DNA of 11,697 bases, taken from positions 1 through 11,697 of the forward strand of contig JADBKA010000142.1 of assembly GCA_014896635.1 (NCBI GenBank), written 5' to 3'. A program made the position numbers and the translations under genes. The notes under the pieces are model-generated. The model made no database searches. It worked only from the letters and a program-made list of their open reading frames with translations, and was not told the DNA's origin. Shown one piece after another: positions 1 to 6,968 of this stretch. Numbering within the stretch: the first letter of the stretch is position 1; each line of letters begins with the position of its first letter. The stretch is from Ktedonobacteraceae bacterium. Lineage in GTDB: Bacteria > Chloroflexota > Ktedonobacteria > Ktedonobacterales > Ktedonobacteraceae.

Positions 1-1441
1 TCGCTCCACTCGCCCCATTTTTTTCTTTGAAACCGAGGACACGAAGTAAGCGGTTGAGTTCTGGATAGGCTTTGCATGAGGCCGGGTAACGAAAAGTTTC
101 CCCCTTACGATAGAGCTCTATCGAAGTTGTCACCTCACGCAGCGCTGCATTGAGACGTTGAGCATGTGAATGGGCCTGTTCAAAGTGCATCAGGCGCTCT
201 GCCATTAAATTTAAGCTCACAGCCAGCGGCAGGAGTTCTCCGGCAGTCAATCGCGCCCGCGCACGTAAATTGCCGTTTGCCAACTGCGCCTGCACGTCTT
301 TGAGATGCAGGATGCCCTGTTCCAATTCCGCGTTACGCTCGGAGATCATGCGCGCCTGCTCTTCAATACGCATATTAGCAGACTCCAGGCGTTCAAGGGC
401 ATGTTTCTGCCGCCTGGTCAGATTCTCGTTGTCATGTACCGTAATGAGATGGCGTACCACCACCAGGCCAACCACGCACACCGTTGCTACTACCAGCAGC
501 GGGCGAATGGCAACCTGAGTAGCATCGGAAGAGAAGACATTCACAGCCATCACCATCAGCAGGATTGCCAGCATGGTATAGGTCGCCATCTGCGCTATAC
601 CGAAAGTGAGAGGAACCTCTTTATGCCGCAGGCGATGCTCGATCATATCCTGAGGGGTCGAAGGCAGATAACGACGACAGTGGGCTGCCAGGCCAATGAC
701 CAGCATGCCGAGCGGCCAGCCGAGATCAATCCAGGTACCATCGGCGTAGACACCCGCGCTCTGTTGCAGATTAAAGAGGAAATCTGATCCAGCAAAGAGG
801 CACAGGCCAGCTCCTACCATGATCAGAGCGACCCGCCGGGCCAGGGCCTGGTAAAGCGATCCCTGGCTCCTGAAGAGCAGCAGCACAACGCAACTCAACA
901 ACGCGATATCGAATGTCGGATAGTAGATGCCCAGGAATTTCGCCAGCATGTCCTGACTTGAAGAAAACGCCAGGTCGCCAAGTAAGAGATACCAGCCAAT
1001 AGAAAGCATGGACCCCATCACGATCAGGCTGTCAAGCAGCATCAAGACGCGGCGCAAACCGTTGCCAGAAGAGGGCAGGATCAACAGGCCGGTGAAGACG
1101 AGTGGCGGCAAACTCGCGTAACCGATGTCCGCCAGCGAAGGAAATGGACTCAGATTGATCGAAGTGTAATAGCGCCAGATACTCTCTCCACATCCCCACG
1201 CCAGCAGCCCACAGCCAATCAGAATCCAGCCCAGGCGCTCACGGCCCAACCAGGATTCGACATTCTCGTTCTCAGCAGGGACCGTCAGAGCGGAGTAGAG
1301 AACCAGAACACCACTCACTATCGCACTGATGAGCGGTGAGAACTGCCACAACGACCCACCGAGGTGAAACAGGACAAAAAAGATGATCAGTATACCCATT
1401 CCTACCATAGCACCGAAGATCGCCCTGGACAATGAAACCAT
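1..1441 (-). CDS. Multi-pass membrane sensor protein with coiled coil and HAMP-like segment (3' end outside window)
   Basis: This reading frame is open from an ATG at 1441 to the window edge, giving 480 codons without a stop; the C-terminus is missing. The protein has about ten hydrophobic segments, near residues 8-26, 34-53, 71-88, 104-123, 134-154, 173-190, 203-222, 238-254, 283-302 and 311-330. A charged, probably coiled-coil stretch follows (about 338-388), then a HAMP-like segment (about 388-420, LANGNLRAR...LNLMAERL). The phrase SPFPSLADIGYASLPPLVFTGLL (about 98-120) resembles the membrane-sensor half of some diguanylate cyclase or kinase proteins, from memory of such families. The start is supported by AAGGGG eight bases upstream. 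The layout suggests a membrane input module feeding a cytoplasmic output. No GGDEF, kinase or methyl-accepting domain is visible before the edge, so the output is unknown; it could also end soon after the HAMP-like part. The gene is divergent from the F420 operon. Confidence 0.85.
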   Translation of the reverse strand, partial: MVSLSRAIFGAMVGMGILIIFFVLFHLGGSLWQFSPLISAIVSGVLVLYSALTVPAENENVESWLGRERLGWILIGCGLLAWGCGESIWRYYTSINLSPFPSLADIGYASLPPLVFTGLLILPSSGNGLRRVLMLLDSLIVMGSMLSIGWYLLLGDLAFSSSQDMLAKFLGIYYPTFDIALLSCVVLLLFRSQGSLYQALARRVALIMVGAGLCLFAGSDFLFNLQQSAGVYADGTWIDLGWPLGMLVIGLAAHCRRYLPSTPQDMIEHRLRHKEVPLTFGIAQMATYTMLAILLMVMAVNVFSSDATQVAIRPLLVVATVCVVGLVVVRHLITVHDNENLTRRQKHALERLESANMRIEEQARMISERNAELEQGILHLKDVQAQLANGNLRARARLTAGELLPLAVSLNLMAERLMHFEQAHSHAQRLNAALREVTTSIELYRKGETFRYPASCKAYPELNRLLRVLGFKEKNGASGA

Positions 1442-1766
1442 AGTAGTATCCCCTTCCACATTTCTCTAAAGCAAAGAACCTGATGCCAATGTAAAAATGC
1501 GTTTGAGCTTCAGTATGCTTTTCAACACAGATAACATTACCACTAATATGCGATATTGCAAAATCTATAGGCCAGAAGGGATAGTAGGGACCAGGAGACC
1601 GGCCCGCAGAGCACGACCAGTCCCCTGGCTGGAGATGGGGAGTGTTCTCCCGAAAATCTCTTTTTCTCCTTTGGAGAGACAGAGGGAAGAGGAAGGAAAA
1701 CCGAAAAGCCCTTGATTGCCTTGCTGGCGAGAGCATATAATAGCAAAGAAAAGAAGGGGTGGGGAA
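1442..1766. other. Divergent intergenic region between membrane sensor and F420 operon
   Basis: This 325-base stretch holds the start signals of two divergent genes. On the plus side it carries the cofE promoter listed separately and a purine-rich ribosome binding site (AAGGGGTGGGGAA) ending next to the cofE ATG. On the minus side a weak candidate promoter for the membrane sensor is TTGCAA (1561-1556) and TAATGT (1539-1534), 16 bases apart; I would not rely on it. A small hairpin GGGAG-TGTT-CTCCC (1638-1651) and a purine-rich run follow in the middle. I see no convincing small gene: the open frames here only overlap the two flanking coding sequences. Confidence 0.5.
1712..1741 (+). promoter_or_regulatory. 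Sigma70-type promoter of the F420 (cof) operon
   Basis: TTGATT at 1712-1717 and a perfect TATAAT at 1736-1741 are separated by 18 bases. Transcription would start near 1748, leaving a leader of roughly 20 bases that carries the AAGGGGTGGGGAA ribosome binding site directly before the cofE ATG at 1767. This is the best match to a housekeeping promoter that I saw in the window. It also argues that cofE starts at 1767 rather than at the upstream in-frame ATG at 1716, which lies inside the promoter. Confidence 0.6.
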
Positions 1767-2534
1767 ATGAGCACAGAACTACACATCATGCCAGTCACAG
1801 GCATCGGAGATATTGCCCAGGGCATCGACCTGGGCAAACATATCTATGAGGCATTGCAGCAGCAAAACCTGGCACTCCTGCCCGGTGATATACTCGTTGT
1901 AACGCAGAAGATCATCTCTAAAGCGGAGGGCTGTATCATCGACCTTAACGAGGTCGAGCCATCCGTGTATGCACGTAGCATTGCCGAACAATGGAACAAA
2001 GATGCCCGGCATGTAGAAGTCGTCTTGCGCGAGAGCAGGCGCATCGTGCGCATGAGTCACGGCGTCATCATCAGTGAGACGTGGCACGGCTTCATCTGCG
2101 CCAATGCCGGCGTTGATGAGTCAAACGTCAACGGCGCCCACCGCCTGACACTGCTACCTGATAATCCTGACCTCTCGGCGCAACGGCTGCGCGCACGCCT
2201 GCAAGAACTGGCAGGATTGCCAGAAGAAGCGAACTTCGCCGTCATTATCTCCGATACCTGGGGCCGTCCCTGGCGCAATGGACAGGTCAACATGGCTATC
2301 GGGATCGCCGGTATGGAAGCCCTGGCCGATTATCGTGGCCAGCACGACAACTACGGCTATGAACTGCGCTCCAGCGTGATCGCCGTCGCTGACGAACTGG
2401 CAGCGGCTGCCGAGCTGGTTATGGGCAAGATCGAGCGCGTGCCTGTGGCTCTCATTCGCGGTTACCGCTTTATACCGGCACCGGGCAGCATCCAAACCCT
2501 GATGCGCGACAGCGCAACCGATTTGTTCCGTTAA
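1767..2534 (+). CDS. cofE: Coenzyme F420-0:L-glutamate ligase (CofE family)
   Basis: This 255-residue protein matches the CofE family, which uses GTP and divalent metal to add gamma-linked glutamates to F420-0 in the cytoplasm. Recognisable conserved stretches are GDILVVTQKIISKAEG (40-55), HGFICANAGVDESN (107-120), ISDTWGRPWRNG (161-172) and AVADELAAAAELVMGK (206-221). The length is that of a stand-alone CofE and of the N-terminal half of mycobacterial FbiB. The ATG at 1767 is preferred over the in-frame ATG at 1716 because a strong ribosome binding site and a promoter lie between them. It is the first gene of the operon, and the next gene, 28 bases downstream, encodes what would be the C-terminal half of FbiB. 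Family assignment is firm; whether one or many glutamates are added cannot be read from the sequence. Confidence 0.93.
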   Translation: MSTELHIMPVTGIGDIAQGIDLGKHIYEALQQQNLALLPGDILVVTQKIISKAEGCIIDLNEVEPSVYARSIAEQWNKDARHVEVVLRESRRIVRMSHGVIISETWHGFICANAGVDESNVNGAHRLTLLPDNPDLSAQRLRARLQELAGLPEEANFAVIISDTWGRPWRNGQVNMAIGIAGMEALADYRGQHDNYGYELRSSVIAVADELAAAAELVMGKIERVPVALIRGYRFIPAPGSIQTLMRDSATDLFR

Positions 2535-2562
2535 AAAGCAAGCATCAGACAGGTACACTATC

Positions 2563-3213
2563 GTGACAATTTCTACACAGAATCGGCAGCACGTCGTTCC
2601 AGCACGAGAGCACGACCTTGCAGCCCTGTTGCGTGGCCGGCGCAGCGTTCGCCAGTACCAGGATCGTCCGGTGAGCCGCGAACAGATAGAGCAAATACTG
2701 GAAGCTGCTCGCTGGGCGCCTTCACCTCACGGCAGGCAGCCCTGGCGCTTCGTTGTCCTTACACGCCCTCAACTTAAGGCTCTGCTCGCTGAGCGCATGG
2801 GCGAATCCTGGCGCGCCAACTTACGCATGGACGGACAGGACGAATCCATCGTCTCCCTGCGCCTGGAAAAATCTCGCCAGCGCATCATCAACGCTCCGGC
2901 CATTATCATTGCCTGCCTGTACCTGGAAGATATGGACCGCTACCCGGATGCCAGGCGCCAGCAGGACGAGACGATCATGGCGATTCAGAGCCTGGGAGCA
3001 GCCGTGCAGAATATGCTGCTCATGGCCTACGATCTGGGCCTGGACGGCGGTTGGATGTGCGCGCCACTCTTCTGCCCGGAAATTGTGTGCGAGGCGCTTG
3101 AACTGGATCAACGGCTCATTCCTCACGCTCTGATCACTGTGGGCTATGCAGCCGCCGATCCTAAACGGCGCGCACGGTTGCCGCTCGACAGGCTGATCGT
3201 CCGCTACGATTGA
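2563..3213 (+). CDS. FMN-dependent nitroreductase-fold protein, probable dehydro-F420-0 reductase (FbiB C-terminal-like)
   Basis: This 216-residue protein has the hallmarks of the nitroreductase family: the FMN phosphate-binding arginines in RRSVRQY (26-32), WAPSPHGRQPWRF (51-63), an IQSLGAAVQNMLLMAYDLGLDGGW helix and turn (141-164) and the C-terminal VGYAA (193-197). In mycobacteria the C-terminal nitroreductase domain of FbiB reduces dehydro-F420-0, made from phosphoenolpyruvate, to F420-0. Here the equivalent lies as a separate gene just after cofE, so the same job is the most economical inference. A general flavin reductase is the alternative. The start is GTG at 2563, since the first in-frame ATG comes at residue 79, inside the conserved core. 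The ribosome binding site is weak (ACAGG about nine bases upstream), which suggests partial reliance on translation from cofE. Confidence 0.85.
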   Translation: MTISTQNRQHVVPAREHDLAALLRGRRSVRQYQDRPVSREQIEQILEAARWAPSPHGRQPWRFVVLTRPQLKALLAERMGESWRANLRMDGQDESIVSLRLEKSRQRIINAPAIIIACLYLEDMDRYPDARRQQDETIMAIQSLGAAVQNMLLMAYDLGLDGGWMCAPLFCPEIVCEALELDQRLIPHALITVGYAAADPKRRARLPLDRLIVRYD

Positions 3214-3326
3214 TCCTGTCCATTCCCGGCTTTCCGCGACCCGATTTCTCCTGTGAAGCCTGGAAGGACAGTACCGGGCAACATGCTCAGATAAACAGTG
3301 CTAGCATTTACTGGGGGAAAAGCATC

Positions 3327-4259
3327 ATGATCGTAGTGCTTGCCGGCGGAGTTGGCGGCGCTCGCTTCCTGCAAGGCGTGGTACAGCTTGTACCACAGGA
3401 AGAGCTTACTGTGATCGCCAATACCGGGGACGACCGCGAATTTTACGGACTGCACGTCTCACCAGACATCGACATCGTGATCTACACACTCGCAGGGATC
3501 GTCGATGAAAAAAATGGCTGGGGCATCCGCGACGATACCTACCACACGATGCAGCAGCTTACTTTTTATGGCAACGAGGACTGGTTTCTGCTTGGGGACC
3601 GCGATCTGGCAACACATATCCACCGTACCAACCTGCTGCGCCAGGGGAAAACGCTGAGCGAGATCACCAGCGAACTGTGCAGGAGATTCGGCCTGAGACT
3701 GCGCATCCTGCCCATGAGCGATCAGTCCATCGAGACACACATCCAGACGCCTGCCGGTCTGATCCACTTTGAAGAATATATGGTCAAACGGCACTGCACC
3801 GATGAAGTACGGGATGTCGTATTCGTCGGCGCCAGTGAGGCCCGGCCAGCTCCCGGCGTGCTCGACGCAATCAGAGATGCCGATGCCATTCTGATCGCAC
3901 CAAGCAACCCGGTTGTCAGCATCGGCAGTATCCTGGCAGTACCCGGCATCCACGACGCGCTGCACGAGGCACAGGGCATGGTGGTGGCCGTCAGTCCAAT
4001 TGTCGGCGGCATGCCGATCAAGGGTCCCGCTGACAAACTGATGCGTGGCATGGGCATGGAAGTTTCGGCTGTCGGGGTGGCACGCTGCTACCGCGATTTT
4101 CTAGACGTCATGGTCATTGATGAGCGAGATGCCGCTCTCGCCGAACAGATCGAGGATCTGGGCATCCCCACCGTCGTCATCGACACGATCATGCGCGATC
4201 TCTCTGCTAAAACCGCTATTGCTCGTACTGTATTGCAAGCGGCAGGATTAGCTTATTAG
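3327..4259 (+). CDS. cofD: 2-phospho-L-lactate / phosphoenolpyruvate transferase (CofD/FbiA)
   Basis: This 310-residue protein belongs to the CofD/FbiA family, which transfers the guanylylated three-carbon acid made by CofC onto FO, giving F420-0 or dehydro-F420-0 and releasing GMP. Clear family motifs are the N-terminal GGVGGARFL (7-15), NTGDD (32-36), LGDRDLATHIHRT (89-101), APSNPVVSIGSIL (191-203) and VSPIVGG (222-228). The reading frame is open upstream to 3210, but the ATG at 3327 starts exactly at the conserved beta strand before GGVGG and follows a good ribosome binding site (GGGGGA). The 113-base gap to the reductase gene is the largest in the operon; I see no terminator or clear promoter in it. 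Sequence alone does not reveal whether the donor carries lactate, enolpyruvate or glycerate. Confidence 0.93.
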   Translation: MIVVLAGGVGGARFLQGVVQLVPQEELTVIANTGDDREFYGLHVSPDIDIVIYTLAGIVDEKNGWGIRDDTYHTMQQLTFYGNEDWFLLGDRDLATHIHRTNLLRQGKTLSEITSELCRRFGLRLRILPMSDQSIETHIQTPAGLIHFEEYMVKRHCTDEVRDVVFVGASEARPAPGVLDAIRDADAILIAPSNPVVSIGSILAVPGIHDALHEAQGMVVAVSPIVGGMPIKGPADKLMRGMGMEVSAVGVARCYRDFLDVMVIDERDAALAEQIEDLGIPTVVIDTIMRDLSAKTAIARTVLQAAGLAY

Positions 4260-4281
4260 CTCAGAAAAATCGTAGATTTCC

Positions 4282-4914
4282 ATGAAATACAATGCCATTA
4301 TCCCGGTAAAAAACCTTGATCAGGCCAAGAGCCGGCTCGCCGACTACCTGACCGCACAGCAGCGCGCCAGCCTTATGCTTGACATGCTGCATCACGTCAT
4401 CGCCACGCTCCGTGCCAGCGATGGCATTGAACAGGTTACCGTTGTCAGTCCAGACGCGCACGTGCTGGAACAGGTAGAGCGCTGGGGAGCAACCGCCCGG
4501 CGAGAAAACGCCGCCGGCCACAATCCGGCTCTGACCGCCGCCGCACGCGAAGAGTTGGCTGGTGAAACCGGTGGCCTGCTCACAATCTCGGCTGATCTGC
4601 CGCTGCTCCAGGTTCAGGATGTACACGCATTACTGGAACGCTCCCGCTCTTATGATGTCGTACTCGCGCCTTCTCAGGAAGGCACCGGCACCAACGCGCT
4701 GCTCGTACACCCCCCTCTGGCCCTGCCTTACGTCTTCGGCCCCGGCAGCCTGCAACGCTTCAAACAGGAAGCGCGACGAAGGCACCTGCTCTACACGCTC
4801 TACAGCAGTACAGGACTTGCCCTGGATATCGACACCATCGACGATCTGGAACGTTACCTGCGCCAGGCATCTTACTGTCCTCTCTCACAGATCGCCTGCT
4901 GCCTGGGTCTGTAG
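4282..4914 (+). CDS. cofC: 2-phospho-L-lactate / phosphoenolpyruvate guanylyltransferase (CofC/FbiD)
   Basis: This 210-residue protein is a CofC/FbiD-type nucleotidyltransferase, which activates phospholactate or phosphoenolpyruvate with GTP for transfer by CofD. Visible motifs are PVKNLDQAKSRL (8-19, the nucleotide-binding loop), NPALT (81-85), ISADLPLL (102-109, the metal-binding aspartate region), EGTGTNALL (133-141), FGPGS (152-156) and LALDIDTIDDL (179-189). The gene begins 22 bases after cofD, with no strong ribosome binding site, so coupling to cofD translation is likely. It completes the set CofC, CofD, reductase and CofE. Because a dehydro-F420-0 reductase candidate is in the same operon, I infer that phosphoenolpyruvate is the likelier substrate, as in mycobacteria. 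Confidence 0.92.
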   Translation: MKYNAIIPVKNLDQAKSRLADYLTAQQRASLMLDMLHHVIATLRASDGIEQVTVVSPDAHVLEQVERWGATARRENAAGHNPALTAAAREELAGETGGLLTISADLPLLQVQDVHALLERSRSYDVVLAPSQEGTGTNALLVHPPLALPYVFGPGSLQRFKQEARRRHLLYTLYSSTGLALDIDTIDDLERYLRQASYCPLSQIACCLGL

Positions 4915-4942
4915 GGATTTTCTGGCGGGCCAGGCTGTTTTT
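4901..4942 (+). terminator. Possible weak terminator after cofC
   Basis: GCCTGG (4901-4906) can pair with CCAGGC (4930-4935), or CTGG (4922-4925) with CCAG (4930-4933) in a tighter hairpin; both are followed by TG and a run of five T (4938-4942). The stem is short and the first version starts inside the cofC coding end, so this is only a plausible intrinsic terminator. Confidence 0.3.
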
Positions 4943-4980
4943 GCGAAATTTTCAAACTCCAGGTCGAGGAAAAGAGACAT

Positions 4981-5047
4981 GCTGTGATCTTGCTGTGAGG
5001 CAGACAAACATCATTGTGATTGTTTTGTGTGGAAAGCACGATACGCT
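4981..5047 (+). promoter_or_regulatory. Pho-box-like tandem direct repeats and -10 element upstream of Usp1
   Basis: Element 1 is a perfect 7-4-7 direct repeat: GCTGTGA (4981-4987), TCTT, GCTGTGA (4992-4998), with an 11-base period. Element 2 is degenerate: TTGTGAT (5014-5020), TGTT, TTGTGTG (5025-5031), again with an 11-base period. Ten bases later TACGCT (5042-5047) keeps the three most conserved positions of a -10 box. Two 7-base repeats spaced by 4 bases, ten bases before a -10 box, is the known layout of PhoB-activated promoters, and a regulator of that family is encoded at 6968-6249. Binding and start site are inferred. The region before Usp2 (9841-9777) has the same arrangement. Confidence 0.55.
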
Positions 5048-5121
5048 TGGGATGAGAAAAAAATTAGCAGCACAGTTCTGATATACAGAAGTTCTCTTCA
5101 GAGAGAGAAGGAGTTCATCCT

Positions 5122-6150
5122 ATGTTCCAGAAAATTGTTGTTCCACTAGATGGTTCATCTCTTGCCGAGCAGGCGCTACCCGTCGCCGCGCGGCTGGCGC
5201 GTGCAGGCAGCAGTTCGCTGCTCCTGTTGCGTATTGTCCCACCACTGCACCAGTATGCCTGGTATCCCGTTGAGCCGGTGGCAGACCTCTCCGACCTGCT
5301 GGAGCAGGAACGTGTCAGGGCAACGAACTATCTTCAGGGCCTGACCTCTTCCGAGACCTTACAAGGGATCGATGTGAGCATAGCCGTCCTGGATGGCGAC
5401 CCGGCTGACACTATCCTCTCAGCGACTGCCAGAGAGCAAGCGTCGTTGATTGTCATGTGCAGCCACGGCGAAACGGGCTTCCGCCGCTGGATGCTGGGGA
5501 GCGTCTCGGTGAAAGTAGCACGGCATAGTGACGTTCCCGTGCTGGTCCTGCGACCCGATCCGCACAACATCACCGCGCCCTTCATGAGCAAAACAGGTCC
5601 GGTGCGTATCCTGGTGCCACTGGACGGTTCTGAACGCGCAGAAGAATCGCTGATACCGGCAGCCCGGCTGGCACAGGTGCTTTCCGCCCCGGAGGCAGGC
5701 GCACTCCACCTGGCCTGCGTGATCCCCTATGAGAACGAGGATCAGGAGCTTGCCATCCAGTTGGCCCAGGAGTACCTGGTCAACATTGAGCAGCGGCTCC
5801 GCGCCAGCGAGCCGGGCAAGCAATTGACCATTACCAGCTCCGTGACGCTGCATATCGACGTTGCGCAGGCGCTGGTTGAACTGGCCGAGCAAGGGAAGGG
5901 CATGGAAGAGATAGAAGGCTTCAAAGGCTGTGATCTTATCGCCATCACCACGCATGGCCGGGGTGGCGTCACACGGTGGGTGATGGGCAGCGTTACCGAA
6001 CGCATCCTTGATGCCACAAAGCTGCCCTTGCTGATCATCCGCGCGCATAAGACACGAGAGAAACCAGCCAGAGAGCCAGAAACCACAACAACAGGCCAGG
6101 ATTCGACTGGCGCAGGAGACGATCCACAGTCGTGGATCGGGCTGCTCTAA
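5122..6150 (+). CDS. Tandem-domain universal stress protein (Usp1)
   Basis: This 342-residue protein holds two UspA-type domains (about 1-145 and 161-308) and a polar, probably disordered tail (309-342). Each domain starts with the family signature, KIVVPLDGS (4-12) and RILVPLDGS (162-170). Each carries a nucleotide-loop motif, SHGETGFRRWMLGS (114-127) and THGRGGVTRWVMGS (277-290). In both, the first glycine of the classical G-2x-G-9x-G(S/T) pattern is replaced (C113 and T276), while the later glycines and GS remain, so ATP binding is possible. Usp proteins are cytoplasmic and help cells survive starvation, oxidative or redox stress. The ATG has a strong ribosome binding site (AAGGAG, eight bases upstream). 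The gene appears monocistronic, with its own Pho-box-like region and a strong hairpin after it. Specific function is unknown. Confidence 0.9.
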   Translation: MFQKIVVPLDGSSLAEQALPVAARLARAGSSSLLLLRIVPPLHQYAWYPVEPVADLSDLLEQERVRATNYLQGLTSSETLQGIDVSIAVLDGDPADTILSATAREQASLIVMCSHGETGFRRWMLGSVSVKVARHSDVPVLVLRPDPHNITAPFMSKTGPVRILVPLDGSERAEESLIPAARLAQVLSAPEAGALHLACVIPYENEDQELAIQLAQEYLVNIEQRLRASEPGKQLTITSSVTLHIDVAQALVELAEQGKGMEEIEGFKGCDLIAITTHGRGGVTRWVMGSVTERILDATKLPLLIIRAHKTREKPAREPETTTTGQDSTGAGDDPQSWIGLL

Positions 6151-6162
6151 TGAGAGAGCGCA

Positions 6163-6201
6163 CTGAGAGCAGGAAGGCCAGTCTGACCTTCCTGCTCTCA
6201 G
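6163..6201. terminator. Strong hairpin between convergent genes, candidate bidirectional terminator
   Basis: CTGAGAGCAGGAAGG (6163-6177) and CCTTCCTGCTCTCAG (6187-6201) form a perfect 15-bp stem with a 9-base loop. It lies 12 bases after the Usp1 stop and 47 bases after the response-regulator stop on the other strand, so it could end transcripts from both sides. Neither strand has a T run after the stem, so it is not a textbook intrinsic terminator. It may act with Rho, stabilise both 3' ends or merely block read-through. Confidence 0.6.
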
Positions 6202-6248
6202 AGAGAACGAGGGATCTCCTCCTGGTCGTCTCCTCACAAGCGCGAGAT

Positions 6249-6968
6249 TTAAGCCGGGGAAGAGCCATTGCTCAGCAGGTAGCCGATGCCCACTTTTGTC
6301 AGTAAATAGCGCGGATGAGCGGGATCAGGCTCCAGTTTGCGGCGTAGGCGATTCACATTGACCTGCAACATATGGCTCTCTCCGATATATTCTGCACCCC
6401 AGACATGCTCCAGCAGCAAATCTTGAGTGACTACTTTACCGACGTTTTGTGCCAGATAAGCGAGGATACGGTATTCGATAGGAGTCAGCGGTATTTCGTG
6501 ACCTGCGCGCGTCACCAGTCGCTGCGCAAAGTCAATCGTCAGTTCGCCCACCGTCAGTGTCGTCTGCCGGCTTGTCCCCGGCTCCTGCGCCGTGTATTGT
6601 GTGCGACGCAGTACAGCCCGTACACGCGCCAGCAATTCTTCCACACTGAACGGCTTGGTCAGATAATCGTCGGCCCCCAGGTCCAGACCCCGCACTTTCT
6701 CCTGATCCTGCCCGCGCGCCGTAATAATGATAATGGGGACCTGGGAAAATTCGCGTACCCGCTGGCAGACGGTAAAACCGTCCATACGCGGCATCATGAC
6801 ATCTAGCAGTACCAGGTCAGGGGAACGCCCCTCGATTAATTCTAGCGCCTGCTGCCCATCACTGGCCGTCATCACTTCATAGTCTTCAAACTGCAAGTTG
6901 CGCGCCACCAGGCGCAGCAGTTGTGGATCATCGTCAGCCACCAGAATCACTGTCTTTTTTACCGGCAT
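6249..6968 (-). CDS. OmpR/PhoB/KdpE-type response regulator
   Basis: This 239-residue protein has an N-terminal receiver domain (about 6-122) and a C-terminal winged-helix DNA-binding domain (about 140-234). Receiver landmarks are the acidic cluster DDD (12-14), phospho-acceptor D56 in LVLLDVMMPRMDG, T83 in IIIITARG and K105 in DDYLTKPFS. The DNA-binding part contains the family phrases LTPIEYRILAYLAQNVGKVV, LLEHVWG and LQVNVNRLRRKLEPDP...LLTKVGIGYLL. Its ATG directly follows the TAG stop of the kinase gene (TAG then ATG, no gap), so the two are translationally coupled and form a cognate pair. Members of this family bind tandem direct repeats with a period of about 11 bases. Such repeats stand before both neighbouring Usp genes, which makes these genes likely targets. 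KdpE is the nearest resemblance, but no kdpFABC genes are visible. Confidence 0.92.
   Translation of the reverse strand: MPVKKTVILVADDDPQLLRLVARNLQFEDYEVMTASDGQQALELIEGRSPDLVLLDVMMPRMDGFTVCQRVREFSQVPIIIITARGQDQEKVRGLDLGADDYLTKPFSVEELLARVRAVLRRTQYTAQEPGTSRQTTLTVGELTIDFAQRLVTRAGHEIPLTPIEYRILAYLAQNVGKVVTQDLLLEHVWGAEYIGESHMLQVNVNRLRRKLEPDPAHPRYLLTKVGIGYLLSNGSSPA

Noticed and set aside
305..787. 160-codon plus-strand open frame opposite the membrane sensor gene
   Set aside because: It is antisense to a continuous 480-codon frame with clear membrane segments; its histidine- and arginine-rich sequence matches no family.
1665..1677. Small hairpin TCTCC-TTT-GGAGA near a T run in the cofE upstream region
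   Set aside because: The stem is only five base pairs and no T run follows it on either strand, so it is not supported as a terminator.
1272..1736. 154-codon minus-strand open frame overlapping the start of the membrane sensor gene
   Set aside because: It lies in another frame over the better-supported membrane protein start and the cofE promoter, with a composition (many R, S, G, C) typical of a shadow frame.
3214..3326. Possible internal promoter or extended CofD start in the reductase-cofD gap
   Set aside because: No convincing -35/-10 pair was seen, and the in-frame extension to 3210 lacks family similarity, whereas the ATG at 3327 sits at the conserved start with a good ribosome binding site.
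5419..6237. 272-codon minus-strand open frame opposite Usp1
   Set aside because: It is antisense to a well-supported two-domain Usp gene and shows no domain of its own.
6233..6239. A single TTGTGAG (minus strand) just downstream of the response regulator gene
   Set aside because: It matches the Usp2 heptamer but has no partner 11 bases to either side, so it is taken as background.
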